This document shows positions 34,533 through 45,556 of a stretch of DNA of 64,000 nucleotides, piece by piece. A program made the translations under genes and the position numbers. The notes under the pieces are model-generated. The model saw only the letters and a list, made by a program, of their open reading frames with translations, did not search any database and was not told the DNA's origin. The DNA comes from Letharia columbiana. Taxonomy: Eukaryota; Ascomycota; Lecanoromycetes; Lecanorales; Parmeliaceae. The DNA lies in assembly GCF_014066305.1 (NCBI RefSeq), contig NW_023501041.1:1054001-1118000 (forward strand), in the 5' to 3' direction. Position 1 is the first letter of the stretch. Each line of letters starts with the position of its first letter.

Positions 34533-35867
34533 ATGGGGCCAGAGTCTACCGCGTTGACGACAGACGTCGGATCTGAGTCGCCGTATCAACTGGATAAAGT
34601 CCAGGTCAGTCCGATTTCAGCTTTTCCGTAGAAAAAGCCTAACGCCGAACAGACACTCAGAGCTTCCAGCGCACTTCTCAAGCATATCAAGACCGAAGTG
34701 CAGAAAAAAGAGACTGTCTCTGGGACCAAAAATCTCCTTGCACCAGAAAATTCTTCCGAAGATGTTTTTCCCTCGGACGTGGAGCCTATATGGCTTGTCC
34801 TTACCACGAAAAAATTCATGACCGACCAAAAGCGCCTGAAACCTCGCAAAGTCCTACTTCCGCACTCTCTACATACCTCTTCAAACACATCGATATGTCT
34901 AATATCACCAGAGCCGCAACGCCAATTCAAAGATGCCATTGCTCATCCTTCTTTTCCCACCACACTGTCCAAGCGGATCACTAAGGTTATCAGCATCAAG
35001 AAGCTGGAAGCGAAATACCGCTCGTTCGAATCTAGACGGCAGCTTCGTGATTCATACGACCTTTTCCTTGCCGATGATCGCATCGTCACATATCTAGCCA
35101 AGTTTCTGGGCAAGACGTTCTATAATACTACAGCCAAGCGGCCTATACCCGTCTCCCTCGAAGCCTCGAAGCCAAAGGAGAGAAAGAATGCGGCTCTTCC
35201 AAGCACCAAAGTCCGTAAAGAACCTTCCGACACCAAATCGATTGCTGCACCACCTCTACTCGCGAAGGAGATTGAACGCAGTCTCTCTACAGCACAGATC
35301 AACCTCTCCCCATCGACTACCACCGCAGTACGCGTTGGCCTTGCATCTTTTACGCCTGAACAATTGGCGGCGAACATCGAAGCTGTGATGGCAAGCCTCG
35401 CCGGGAAACTCGTGGGATGGAAGAACGTAAGGGCTGTGCATGTGAAGGGCCCTAATACAATGGCGCTGCCAATTTGGTTGGCTGAGGAACTCTGGGTAGA
35501 CGAGGGTTATTTGCTTGAGGATGAAGAAGCCGCAGAGGCGAAGGCGAAAGCAGCCCAGAAGGGAAAAAGGAAGAGGAAGTTGATAGAAGGCAAGGAGGCT
35601 GGTCATGCAGATTGGGCAGGGAAGAGAAAGGTGGACGGTGAAAGTGAGACTGCGGACGAGCCCAAGCAAAAGAAGGTCAAAAAGTTGAATGATGAAGACC
35701 TGAGTCAGGAAATGAAGGAGAGACGAGAGAAGTTACGACAGCAGAAGAGAGAAGCTAGGGACAGTATTGAGGGAAACGATGTGACCATGGACAGGACTCT
35801 GGTGGCAAAGCCCAAGGTCAAAAAGACCAGGAGGGCGACGACAGCGATCTCAGCATTTGAATCATGA
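34533..35867 (+). CDS. Ribosomal L1-domain ribosome biogenesis protein (Cic1/Utp30 family)
   Basis: Exons 34533-34604 and 34653-35867 give 428 aa. The start reads SPYQLDKVQ, then TLRASSALLKHIK, which is the family's N-terminal block once a 48-nt intron is removed (GTCAGT donor, CTAAC branch, CAG acceptor). The L1 domain follows at about residues 20-290, with EPIWLVLTTKKF, SYDLFLADDRIVTYLAKFLGKTFY, VRVGLASFTPEQLAANIEAVM and WKNVRAVHVKGPNTMALPIW. The last 130 residues are Lys/Glu-rich with several nuclear-localisation-like KRKRK and KQKKVKK clusters. Members work in the nucleolus on 60S (Cic1) or 90S/40S (Utp30) precursors. I cannot tell which paralogue this is; filamentous fungi often carry one. 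Confidence 0.88.
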
Positions 35868-35994
35868 TCTGACAAGTCTCATACACGATGATACCCACGC
35901 GTGTCGAATCAATGTCGTCGAAACAAGATTTCTCACAGAACTAAACAGCAGCCAGGTACCACGAACAGCCATTCCATTGGTCCTTAACGCTAAA

Positions 35995-37045
35995 TCAGTC
36001 AAGACCACCTTTATTGCGCGACTTGAAATATCTGTTGAAGGCATCTGTGAGGATATTGTCGCTCAGCTGCATGTGTCCACCCTCAGCGATCCTGAAATCG
36101 AGTCTTCTCTTTTCGTCCAGAAAGCGCAGACCAATCCAATCTTCCTGATAGATGTCCCTTTCTTGCAGCTTCGTCACTTCCTCACTCGTAGTATTTACCT
36201 CACTGAAAAATGCACTCTCCTTAGGTACGACCGTTGTATCATTTGCGAACATAAACATGGCGAATCTGTCCAACTTCTTCATGTTTTCTTTATAGGTGTC
36301 ATTTTTTACCTTCCTTTCGTTATTTATGTCAGCCAGAAAGTTGCTGTATTCGAAATAATTATCCAAATCCTCAGGGTTTCGATAATATTGCGCGGGTACC
36401 AGTCTACTTTGCGAAAATGAACCCCATGCATTGCTTTTCAGGACACCGCGCCAGGTCTGACATAACCAATCGTTGGTAGCACATTCTTGAAACTCACTGA
36501 TACCGTTGTGCTGGCTTCCAAAGGTCACAAGATTCTCCACCCTGGGACTGTTGCAGCGCTCAACGTAAGCTCGAAGGAATTGGCCGCCTTGGGAAAAGCC
36601 GAGCGCATTGATGGCCGGTGCTTTGGAGAGTATCGGATGCGAGGCTAGATCGTCGCATACTTTCTGAACCTGCAGGGTCACATTTCCCAGGAAAGTGGCA
36701 GTGCGGTCGGCGGAAGGATCACCATCAAGACGAATATAGTATGTGGTTGTGTTTCCAATGGTGTCGTTGAGTAGCTCCCCAATCGATTGAAGGCCTTCAG
36801 CTTTGTAGCTAGAACCTATGAGTACAATGACGTCAAGCTGAAAGGAGGACGACCCACTTGTCGCCGAGACCATGCCAAACCACCAGGGGCAAGTTTGCTG
36901 ACTCTGCCGAGCTTGCAATTGGAGTGCTCTCCGTTGGTAAGATGGGCTGTTGCGGAGGAGGTAAAGCTGTCACAAATCTCCAAGCAATTGGCAACAGAGC
37001 CCAGAGATAGAGAAAAGTCATGCCCATATCTATGCCCATGCCCAT
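35995..37045 (-). CDS. PPT1: Palmitoyl-protein thioesterase 1
   Basis: Exons 37045-36858 and 36808-35995 give 333 aa. A hydrophobic signal peptide (FLYLWALLPIAWRFVTA) leads to a Pro/Ser stretch, then LPLVVWHGLGDNYKAEGLQSIGELL (quoted in two parts in family alignments as WHGLGD and the helix after it). The nucleophile elbow is ALGFSQGGQ, and the catalytic His lies in EGGHMQLSD near the C-terminus. These are the catalytic landmarks of lysosomal or vacuolar PPT1, which removes S-acyl groups from proteins during degradation. Several N-glycosylation sequons (NTT, NVT, NDT) fit a luminal enzyme. Its 3' end is 127 bp from the L1-domain gene and its start is 341 bp from CTK2. Confidence 0.93.
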
Positions 37046-37386
37046 GATACGATGAGATGATAACGCTGCTGTAAACACAGATGTCGCCCTTAGGTGAAGA
37101 AGGTGGCGGCTGCCAAGAAACACAGAGATGTTGCCAAGACAAAAGAATTGTACCCCAATATCACCCCCTACTCTATTAGCTCTAGGGTGAGTGGGGGTCG
37201 TGGGGGGTGCATATATCATGTCTTGTACTGCCAAGCCTTTTCCCCGGATTTTGTTAGATTGACTTCTTCCAGTTTCAAGAGTTCGATCACTCTCGTTTCA
37301 CAGAAGACTTCAATCGTTCCGCAGTAACATTGACAGTCGTCTACTCGAGAAGCCGGACTCTGGATTTCTCGACACTGGAGTATGAA
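37046..37386. promoter_or_regulatory. Shared upstream region of PPT1 and CTK2
   Basis: 341-bp divergent intergenic region. No specific element was identified. Confidence 0.35.
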
Positions 37387-38773
37387 ATGGCTCCGTCTCA
37401 GATAGCAGAGCCGATGGAGCATGGTCTTGTTGGTCCTCACCCGTCTTATATCGAAATTGCAAAGCCATACATCTTCGAACCCAAAATTCATGAATGTCTT
37501 ACCGTTGCTGGAGTATCAGAAGCGAAGGATGACAGTATTCGACTTCAGGGAGTGGCTTGGATCGACAGTGTGAGAAAAGCTATGCATCTGTCAGTAAAGA
37601 CTGGTAGCATTCTCTAAAGCCCAAAAGCTGATATGAATAGTCCCGTACGAACTTACAACACTGCAGCGGTGTACTATCACAAGTTCCGTCTAGTACATCC
37701 TGATAGCAATGGTTACATTGTGAGTATCAGAAAACCCCCAGTAAATTTTGCCCTCTAATAGCATCGTAGGATGCGGCTGCAGCAGCACTTTTCGCGGCGT
37801 GTAAGATCGAGGACACACTGAAAAAGTCAAAGGAAATTCTCTGTGCTGCGTACAATCTGAAACTTACACCGGGAGAGCAGCTTACTCCAGATGACCAAGT
37901 ACGTGTGCGTCCAGTCGAGAAATCGATCCATTTCCTGACTATGGACAGCTGTTCGAGAATCACTCAAAGACAATCATTGGTCTGGAACGTCTCATGCTCG
38001 AAGCATCAGGCTTCGACTTCAGAAATCGTTATCCTCAAAATTTGGTTCTGAAGATGGCAAAGCATTATCATGTAGACCGAGATACGGTAGGCAAAACTGC
38101 TTATAACATATCTCTGGACCTCTATCGCACCTTCGCTCCCATCAAGCAGACCACGGCCACCATGGCAATTGCATGTGTGGAACTATCGGGGCGCATCTGC
38201 GAACAGCCGGTTTCGGAATTAGAAGCAGGCAAGGGTTATACAAAATGGAGAATCTCTCGCCCCGAGGTCATGGGTATGCCCACTGACTACACTCCTATCA
38301 AAACACCATATCTAATCATGTCAAATCTAGAGACGCTGCTTGACCTCCTGGACTTGTATACTCACCATCGAGCATCTACCATTGTCGGCCAAGATCACGC
38401 CCTCGAGACTTTCATTAGCATCCGAATTGCCCTAAATCAGGAAGCATCGGCCAACAAGTACCCACGCCATTTCCAAAGTCACAAGAAGAGGTCCATCACC
38501 AATGGCGCCAAAGCGGCAAATGGCATCATGGACTCGAAAGCTAAGAAACCCGTTACTCCAACCACGAGTCCTCGCGATGAATCCTTGAGAGACATTACCT
38601 CTCCAACGGCTAATGGCGGCTCGAAGCCTGGGCTGAAGGAGGGCACGGTGCGCTTCATGCTCAACCCGCAGCGCGCAAGAGACGAGAAGAATGCTGTGGC
38701 CGAGTTCTTCAAGGTAGAAGAAGAAGAGTACGAGGTCGAGGTCGAGGTTGAGAGGGAAAGACGTAGAGTCTGA
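37387..38773 (+). CDS. CTK2: Cyclin subunit of the RNA polymerase II CTD kinase (Ctk2-like)
   Basis: Exons 37387-37589, 37641-37719, 37770-37898 and 37949-38773 give 411 aa. The first cyclin box reads LPVRTYNTAAVYYHKFRLVH, then DAAAAALFAACKIEDTLKKS (a 3-residue-spaced variant of the cyclin KxED core). The second cyclin box follows, with FDFRNRYPQ and TTATMAIACVELSGR. The tail contains VRFMLNPQRARDEKNAV and an acidic run EFFKVEEEEYEVEV typical of fungal Ctk2. The complex of kinase, cyclin and a third subunit phosphorylates Ser2 of the polymerase II CTD. The exon 1 donor at 37590 (GTCAGT) was preferred over a later GT because it alone restores LPVRTYNTA. Introns are 50 to 51 nt. Confidence 0.9.
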
Positions 38774-39429
38774 GCTTCCCCTGGGGCTAGATTTGAGCCT
38801 GACCTCTGACCATGGAATGCGAGTAGGTACTTCCAGAGACGAAACGCATTCGTTCATTCAAAGCCGAAACGGAGGCCACCATTGCAACATCTTCCAGAGG
38901 AGATCCCGTAGAATGGTGCGGCAATGCACCGGACAAGCCGCATGAGGGTCAGCGAAAAGGCAATGGCCGGCTGGAACACCAAGTCCTGGTCCAACGAGGT
39001 CCTCCAATTGTTCAGGACGAGGTCCCGGGACGAGCTTCAAAGCGAAAGAAGAGACGTCGAGGCCGTTAGATACGGCCTCAGGAAGCACAGAGCTAGCTTG
39101 AGGGCATGTGCCCACAAGTCTGCAAATTCGACATTCCGACCGGAGATCAAGTTACAGCTTCCGAGTGGTAAGAGCAGTGAGGAGATATATCATTGACGCT
39201 TGCAAAGAACGTTTTCGGATCAAAGTTATAGCTTTAGATGAAATGACCGCTGTTTTGGTATGAGTGAATTTCTATTGTCATAAGAATCATGAGGATTTAT
39301 GTCAAAGCCCCAACTATCTAATCTAAAGATATTAGGCTACTATTGCCACCGCTGTCCATGCCCATCCCGATATAAAGATCATATGCATCGGAATTTGTCG
39401 CTTATAATTGATTTTCCTCGAGGTTCCCT
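38774..39429. other. Convergent intergenic region
   Basis: 656 bp between the 3' ends of CTK2 and the CDP-diacylglycerol synthase gene. Open frames of up to 90 codons are present on both strands, without features. Confidence 0.4.
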
Positions 39430-41033
39430 TCACTTCCTCTTTCCAACCACTCCTGTCAGGCAGTCGAGGAGCCGCTCTTCCACAAAACCCTGATTGACCA
39501 TGTACTTGCTCAAACCCTTCACCACTTCCACCATTTCCTCAGCATCCAATCCCTGGATTGCCCTCTCCATGACATCCCCTACGCTAGCCCTGTAAATCGC
39601 AATGAAGCTCTGGTAGTACATGAAAGCAAAGAAACCCATGATGAATTGGCAGTCCATACGATCGGTGATACCGCCGTGGCCCGGAATGGACTCGCCGAAG
39701 TCTTTGACTTTGAAGGTACGTTTGAGGCCCGAGGCGAAGAAACCGCCGAAGGGCGCAATGAGGGAGGCGAATGTTGCGAAGACGAGGATATGAAATTGCA
39801 TTGGAGCAATGTGAACCGTGGAAGGGATTTGGAGGGAGGCTGGGAGAGGGAGGTTGGTGAGGAAGGAGGGGATATGATAGGCCTGATGTATGAAAACGGG
39901 GTTTGGGGTGCAGGAGAGGCCCGTGAATATGTTCGCGCCAAGATCCTAATAGATGATTAGTTTGGGGGAATGACATTGTACGGGCTAGGTTGTTATACAT
40001 TTACTGGGCAGATGAAGTATTTGTACCGCATCAATACGTTCGTCATGGCAAATCCGAAGATGATGGTACAAATCCACGCTCCAACAAAACCCTCAACAGT
40101 CTTCTTAGGCGAAAGCTTGATGAGCTGGGTACGACCGAAGGCAATGCCACAGATGTAGGCGAAAATGTCGTTGGTGATTACGAGGGATGCTGGGAGGAAG
40201 AACCAGATCATCCCCTCGAAAATGTTGTTCATGATAAAATGGGCTTGTACAACGATTAAGTAGAGGGCCATGTGCGTCCAGGCGAACTGGGTAAATTGGA
40301 AGCGGTAGTGGCCTTTCTGAAGAGAGCCGACAAAGAACACAAACCCTGCAAAAGGAGTCAATCGCGGATTTCCTCTCCAACTTCAGCTGACGATGACCCC
40401 TGTAGCGGAGACGTACCAATGACATATAGCATGAAGCTGATGAAGCGATGGTGGGTTGCGAAAGGTAGTAAAACCTTGTCGACCAGCACTATATGCTTGA
40501 AGTAATATATCACGCTCTCTCCGTAGAGAAAGTACATTGTCGTCCCCAAGAAGTACCAGTTCAGCGATCTCGTGAATCGTAGGTTCTTGGCCCTGCTTGG
40601 AACATTTGCGATGGCAATGACTTCTTTGAAGGAAACAATCTGGATACCCGTCACGATGGCGATCACATATAGATGACCTGAAAACATGGCAGTGAAAAAG
40701 CCGGCGATCATGACGAAACTCCAGATCGTCCGTGTGATGAAGGTCTGCTTTTTCTTTTCGTACTCTGATTGCGGTGGAACTTCGGTCTCATCCTATAAGG
40801 AAGGCATGGGCATCAGCATTGTTTGATAAGATTGGCCCGTCACGGTGAAAGTGATCCATCTGCACAGAAAGGTTTACCTCTTCTTTGCTTGACTCCAGCT
40901 TCCCATTCAGACTTGCTCTCGTTGGGCTACCTGGCTCGGAGACGCCCTCGCTCTCGGATATGCTGGGTCGTCTTCCATTCTGGTGATTACTCCCCCTATG
41001 TTGAAATTGGACGTTGCGCCTTGGCTTGGCCAT
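39430..41033 (-). CDS. CDS1: CDP-diacylglycerol synthase (phosphatidate cytidylyltransferase)
   Basis: Exons 41033-40878, 40792-40417, 40345-39999 and 39945-39430 give 464 aa. The N-terminus (about 70 residues) is hydrophilic and basic. At least six membrane helices follow, including FVMIAGFFTAMFSGHLYVIA and WFFLPASLVITNDIFAYICG. The CDP-alcohol signature is complete near the C-terminal third: SGLKRTFKVKDF, then PGHGGITDRMD. The enzyme makes CDP-diacylglycerol from phosphatidic acid and CTP in the ER, the branch point to PI, PG/cardiolipin and PS. The LSPKKTVEGFVGA motif is also conserved. Divergent with UvsD at 522 bp. Confidence 0.95.
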
Positions 41034-41555
41034 GGCTCTTTGTAGAGGGTGCTCACTGCTCAGCTCATAAACGGGCCAGCTTGTATTCTCTAAGGTCAAG
41101 CAACACTTCAAACACACGCGCGGCGCGAGATGACCGGGAAGCTCGTCGCTCGCACTCTGTGGAGTTCGGGTAAGCTCAAATCAAGCTTTTGGTGCCTTGA
41201 GCAAAAGAAGCATGCAGAGGGCGAGGAAGAGCGCCAATTCTCTGGCGCGGACTGGGATATTCTCACGCCGCACAATTTCAGTTTTGCTGCGAGATATCAA
41301 GATCAAAGTATCGGCGTTATCGGCGTTGAAGACGCAGTGTCACAGTACTGGGCTGCTGGCCCATCAAACGTGCGCTGCAGCTCTACTCGAGCCCTACAAG
41401 TACTAGCCCTACTCGAGGTAGCCGCGCCGCTTCCCGCACTCTCGCTGTGGACCCTTAAAGTATAGTACCCTTCACACGTCAATACCTATCTCAATGTTCA
41501 AAGTACTCACATGGTCAACTTGTAGACCTCTCAATGCGGATATACGACGAGTGTC
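41034..41555. promoter_or_regulatory. Shared upstream region of CDS1 and UvsD
   Basis: 522-bp divergent intergenic region. No named element was recognised. Confidence 0.35.
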
Positions 41556-44123
41556 ATGGACGACCAGGGCGGCGAAGATGATGACTACTCGGATGACGAC
41601 CTAGACGCCTTGCCGGACCACGCGTTTCATCAACTCCAAAAGAATGCAATTGAATCAACGCCACAACCGAGCCTGAGTACACAAGTCCAGCTTCCTACCA
41701 TAAAACAATCTACCTCACTAGCAGGTGGTCTTGGACGACTATCGGTTGGGGGACCTGCAAGCCATGCTGCTAACCAACATGCGTTTCAGGCGCCATCGTC
41801 AGACTATGGCGACTTTGATGAGGAGATGTTGGACGGCGAGATCCTTGACGCTGCAGAGGAACCTGTTCTAGCTGCGAGATACGAAGCTGGTGCTGGTGGG
41901 AAAGAGCCTGGGGAATACTCTCAGAGAGAGCAGTGGAGACTACAGCGATATGCGGCGAACCAACGTAAATCAGGGCCCATAGAAGCGCAGCAACGTGTGA
42001 ATCAGCAGGGAGCTCTTGGCGTGCCCTTATCCAATGTTAGCGATTGCGGTGGTCCGAACACTACAGGTCAAGGAGAAAGGGCTGTGTATTTGGTGAACCC
42101 TGGCCTGCATCCACAGGAGAGTGCGGATGTGAACGCTCTTCAAGCTCAAGTCCTGAAGGTGAGCTTGCTCAAAACTCTCTTGTACAGGGGCTGCTTGCTT
42201 AAACTTCTCTTGAGCTGCTACGTGAACGCGAGGCACTTCAACAGGCTATTCAGAATGCCAATGACAATACTTATTCCAAGGCTGGCGAAATTGCTATCGT
42301 GCGAGCCAATGCTACCAAAGTAGAAAAGGATTTTGAGAATCGAACACTCGCTCTACAGAAACTGCACGCCGACGAAGCAGCGCGACAAAAGATCGAAGTA
42401 GAAAAGGCACGAGCAGAGCTTCAGAAGCTCGCTACGGAGAAAGACTTCCTTGAAAATGATCTTGCGGAAGGGACCAAACAGATCAGAAACCTACAGAAAG
42501 CTATTAAGAAAGGGGAAGACAAAGATGCCGAATTGAAGATTAGGGGCAAGGAAAATCAGCCCGTAACTCCGAAAAAGAACAAAGCTTTGGCCTTTGCAGA
42601 TGGCTTCGAGGATGAGGAAATCCAGCCCATGTCGCCTTCCAGACTAGTCATCAGATCCAAAGCGAATACTCCTAAAGCCGGGGCAAAAAGGAAAAGGAAG
42701 CCCACAGAAGCCAGCCCTGTCAAGCCATTGGATCTCACGCAACCAATCCAAATCGACTCCTTTGAGGAAACAGCTGGACCTCAGAGAGGTCATGTTCAGT
42801 TAGCCAATAACCAAATACCAAGGCCTGCTCCAGTACGGCAGGACCAGAAGTTCAAGGTACGAGTTGCGAACGCATTGGGATTGCCAAACTAACATCTACT
42901 TCCAAAGCTTACACAAAGATTGCTCGACCGTCGCTTCACACCTGAAGAGCCAAGGACATTCGAGCGCCTGGCAACATTTTCATTCCCTTCAAACCGAGAC
43001 CGAGCTCTCTCCACCATTCTACTTGATAAAATGTCGACACTTACTTTCAAACCAGACTCTGGCGATTTTGCGGCTGCACTTGGTCTGATTGTTATCTCAT
43101 TATGGTCACAATGTATGGAGGAGAAATATGTAAGCATTTTCCATCTATCTTGACCGGTGTTCCTTCATTTCTGACTGTCTAACTCAGCATCAGCCAGTGC
43201 ATCTCCTCGTGGACCTGGTCAACTTTATACTCGTGCTCAATTCAATAAAGACAGCACCGGATCTCACGAACCACCTGATGAGTCTGGTTCAATCAACAGC
43301 CGATGTGATACTCGTGCCCCGTTGCAAGAAAGAGTCACCTCGGAAGGACAGAGCAGACATTAGCTGCGTCGAATGTCTTCAGGTAATGCAAACGATGGCG
43401 GATGACTGCTCTTGTGACACAGAGGAGATAGTACGCTTCTGGCGCACTATGCGTTTCGATTTCATAATGATGCTCCTCAACTTCATCAACCCTCTGGACG
43501 AAATCAACATTATGCTCAGCATGCTCCATACAAGCATTTTGGATCAATCCTTCGCTATGATCATTCCTCCGAACAATGGACAGCAAGACGCATCCGAAGC
43601 TCATATCATTGACAACCTCTCCCACCTGCTCATCAATACTCCTCGTACTTCTCCAGGGGAAGAGCCACCCGATGCCGCCAAGCTATGCGAAGTCCGTCTC
43701 CATGTTCTTAGCTTGATCGAAGCCATGTGTAACACCATTCACGGCAGTGAAGCGCTTGCGAAACATCGACTTGTTATCGGCCGCCTGGTACGCGTCATGA
43801 ACGATGAGCTCGACCGAGTTTACGATTACCAGTATGGGTATGAGCAGAGGATCACTCTCGTCAATACCTCCACCCGACTCCTTTACCACCTTACATCCAA
43901 CTACGCTCATCTTGTCAATATGCAGGCTCGTCTCTCCGTGGTCCCTGGCGGCGAAAAGAAGTTCCTCGTCGCTCTCACCCGTCTCGCATTCAGTGAGGGC
44001 GGCTTCTATGAGCAAGGCATTGAGGATGACGTTGTGGATTGCGCGCATCAGATGCTGGAGGCCAGGGTCAGCCCTGAAGAGGCAGAGCAGTTGGTTGAGG
44101 CATTTTCAAGCGCCAGGAAGTAG
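41556..44123 (+). CDS. uvsD: UvsD/ATRIP-like DNA damage checkpoint protein (Rad26/Ddc2 family)
   Basis: Exons 41556-42158, 42215-42856, 42908-43129 and 43188-44123 give 800 aa. The acidic start (DDDYSDDDLDALPDHAFHQL) resembles the RPA-recruitment region of ATRIP. A coiled coil spans about residues 202-300 (LLREREALQQAI, then REKDL-like heptads through LQKAIKK). A basic linker with KENQPVTPKK and KAGAKRKRKP follows. The last 380 residues form the helical C-terminal domain seen in fungal Rad26/UvsD proteins. The protein partners the ATR kinase (UvsB/Mec1/Rad3) and brings it to RPA-coated single-stranded DNA. Introns are 51 to 58 nt and each removes an in-frame stop. Confidence 0.88.
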
Positions 44124-44362
44124 TACTAGCTGTCTTTGGATTGCGGATTCGCGATCCTTTTATTGTACCCAGATTTGGCTTTGCGTTGCAAGCATATGTA
44201 CGAGCGGACAACCCGTGGGCGATATTGTAGATCATGTGCTGCTTGTGGATACACCTTTCGTCACCTTGAGGAGCATATCAAAGCCCGACAGTGACGTTAC
44301 TTGGCGGCAGAAAGACAGCAACGCGCCTGGGGGAGAGGCGCGGAGTATCGAAACGTCAGGCA

Positions 44363-44893
44363 TCACCGCCTTATTCCCCCAATGATCCCATCGACCTTTC
44401 CTAGCCAAAGCTCCCTCTCCTCCTCGGCCTTCTTTCGCTCTTCCAACGCTTGCCCAAGCTCGGCATCCAGCCCCGTAATCCGCGCCTTCTGTTTCTCCTG
44501 ACTATTCTCTACACCCGGCAACACACTGATGAGATACTCAATCTGCTTTGCTTTGAGTAGTAGATCTTGGGCTAGTTCTCGCTGCGCGAATGCGAACGCG
44601 GTGGGGGTGTCGGGACGTTGTTCTGGTGGGTATGAGAAGGATTCAGGTTGCTCGTGGTTGGAATTGGGATTTGCGTTGGAGTTGCTATTATTGTGATTGT
44701 GTTGAGAGTTGGAAGGAGGTGGGGGTGGGGGTGTGAGGGCGGAGGAATTGTGGTGGAGCGATAGATAACGGATGGAAGCGTAGAATTGTGTTGCTAGCTT
44801 TTGGTGCGTGTTAGTTTTGGTGAAGGTGAGAAGACGTAAGCGGCATCTTACTTGATCATAGCAGTCTTGAAGCTGTGTCAGGCGATCTGCCAT
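44363..44893 (-). CDS. MED21: Mediator complex subunit 21
   Basis: Exons 44893-44852 and 44797-44363 give 158 aa. The family start MADRLTQLQDCYDQ joins to LATQFYASIRYLS after a 54-nt intron. A polyproline and Asn/Ser/His-rich insertion follows at about residues 36-72. The C-terminal coiled coil (FAQRELAQDLLLKAKQIEYL, then ELGQALEERKKAEEE) matches the MED21 helix that packs on MED7 in the middle module and hinge. Mediator links activators to RNA polymerase II. The 3' end converges with UvsD across 239 bp. Confidence 0.93.
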   Translation of the reverse strand: MADRLTQLQDCYDQVRCRLRLLTFTKTNTHQKLATQFYASIRYLSLHHNSSALTPPPPPPSNSQHNHNNSNSNANPNSNHEQPESFSYPPEQRPDTPTAFAFAQRELAQDLLLKAKQIEYLISVLPGVENSQEKQKARITGLDAELGQALEERKKAEEERELWLGKVDGIIGGIRR

Positions 44894-45556
44894 GGTCGTT
44901 GTGAGTATATTATATACGGTAGCTTGAACTGTTTAGAGACTTTGGACACGAGTTCCCCCGCGTGGCCCCCTAGCCCCCTAAACCGCCCCTCCGGCCCCTT
45001 AGAGATCCGACCCGCAACCAATGACACATGCGCCACAAACCCTACTCATAAGTACTGCAAGTGCTAAAAATACCATTAACGACTTGACCTCTTCCTCATC
45101 CTTTTACACCACCATCAAAGAGTACGTTACTTTAGAGAGACGCTTCAGATGATTACGATAATCGGAGAATGGCGCGTCAGATGATGGAGCTGTGATGGTA
45201 TGCCAAGATGCCAAACCAGGGTGACATAAGGTACCTGTAAGGTACCTTATATCATAGCGCAGCCAGAATCTCCGAGCAATAGAAGCAAAGACGTCGGAGC
45301 ATGTCATCCTGGCGCCCCGAGCATGACCTTCGTAACAGCAGGTTGTGCATCGCCTTACAGATATTCAAAACTTCGTGGCACTCTATCTTTCCATCAGAAT
45401 TCCCAAGACAACGCGCCAATTTCGGCAATACAAGGTTGCTAACAGCGCTTATCAGTCTTGCATCGGGCTTGCTCGAGTGCTTGATGAAATTGACAAAACA
45501 GAAATGCTTGGGTATCTCAAACGAACTTCTAAGTATTCAAGGCACAGTAATCCACC
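44894..45556. other. Region between MED21 and the phospholipase gene
   Basis: 663 bp upstream of MED21 and downstream of the phospholipase. Two GGTACC units in AAGGTACCTGTAAGGTACCT lie at about 45228-45250. Plus-strand frames of 72 and 112 codons overlap here and are not convincing genes. Confidence 0.4.

Noticed and set aside
34605..34631. 27-nt intron in the L1-domain gene
   Set aside because: Below the size the spliceosome normally handles; the 48-nt alternative has a CTAAC branch site and restores the family motif.
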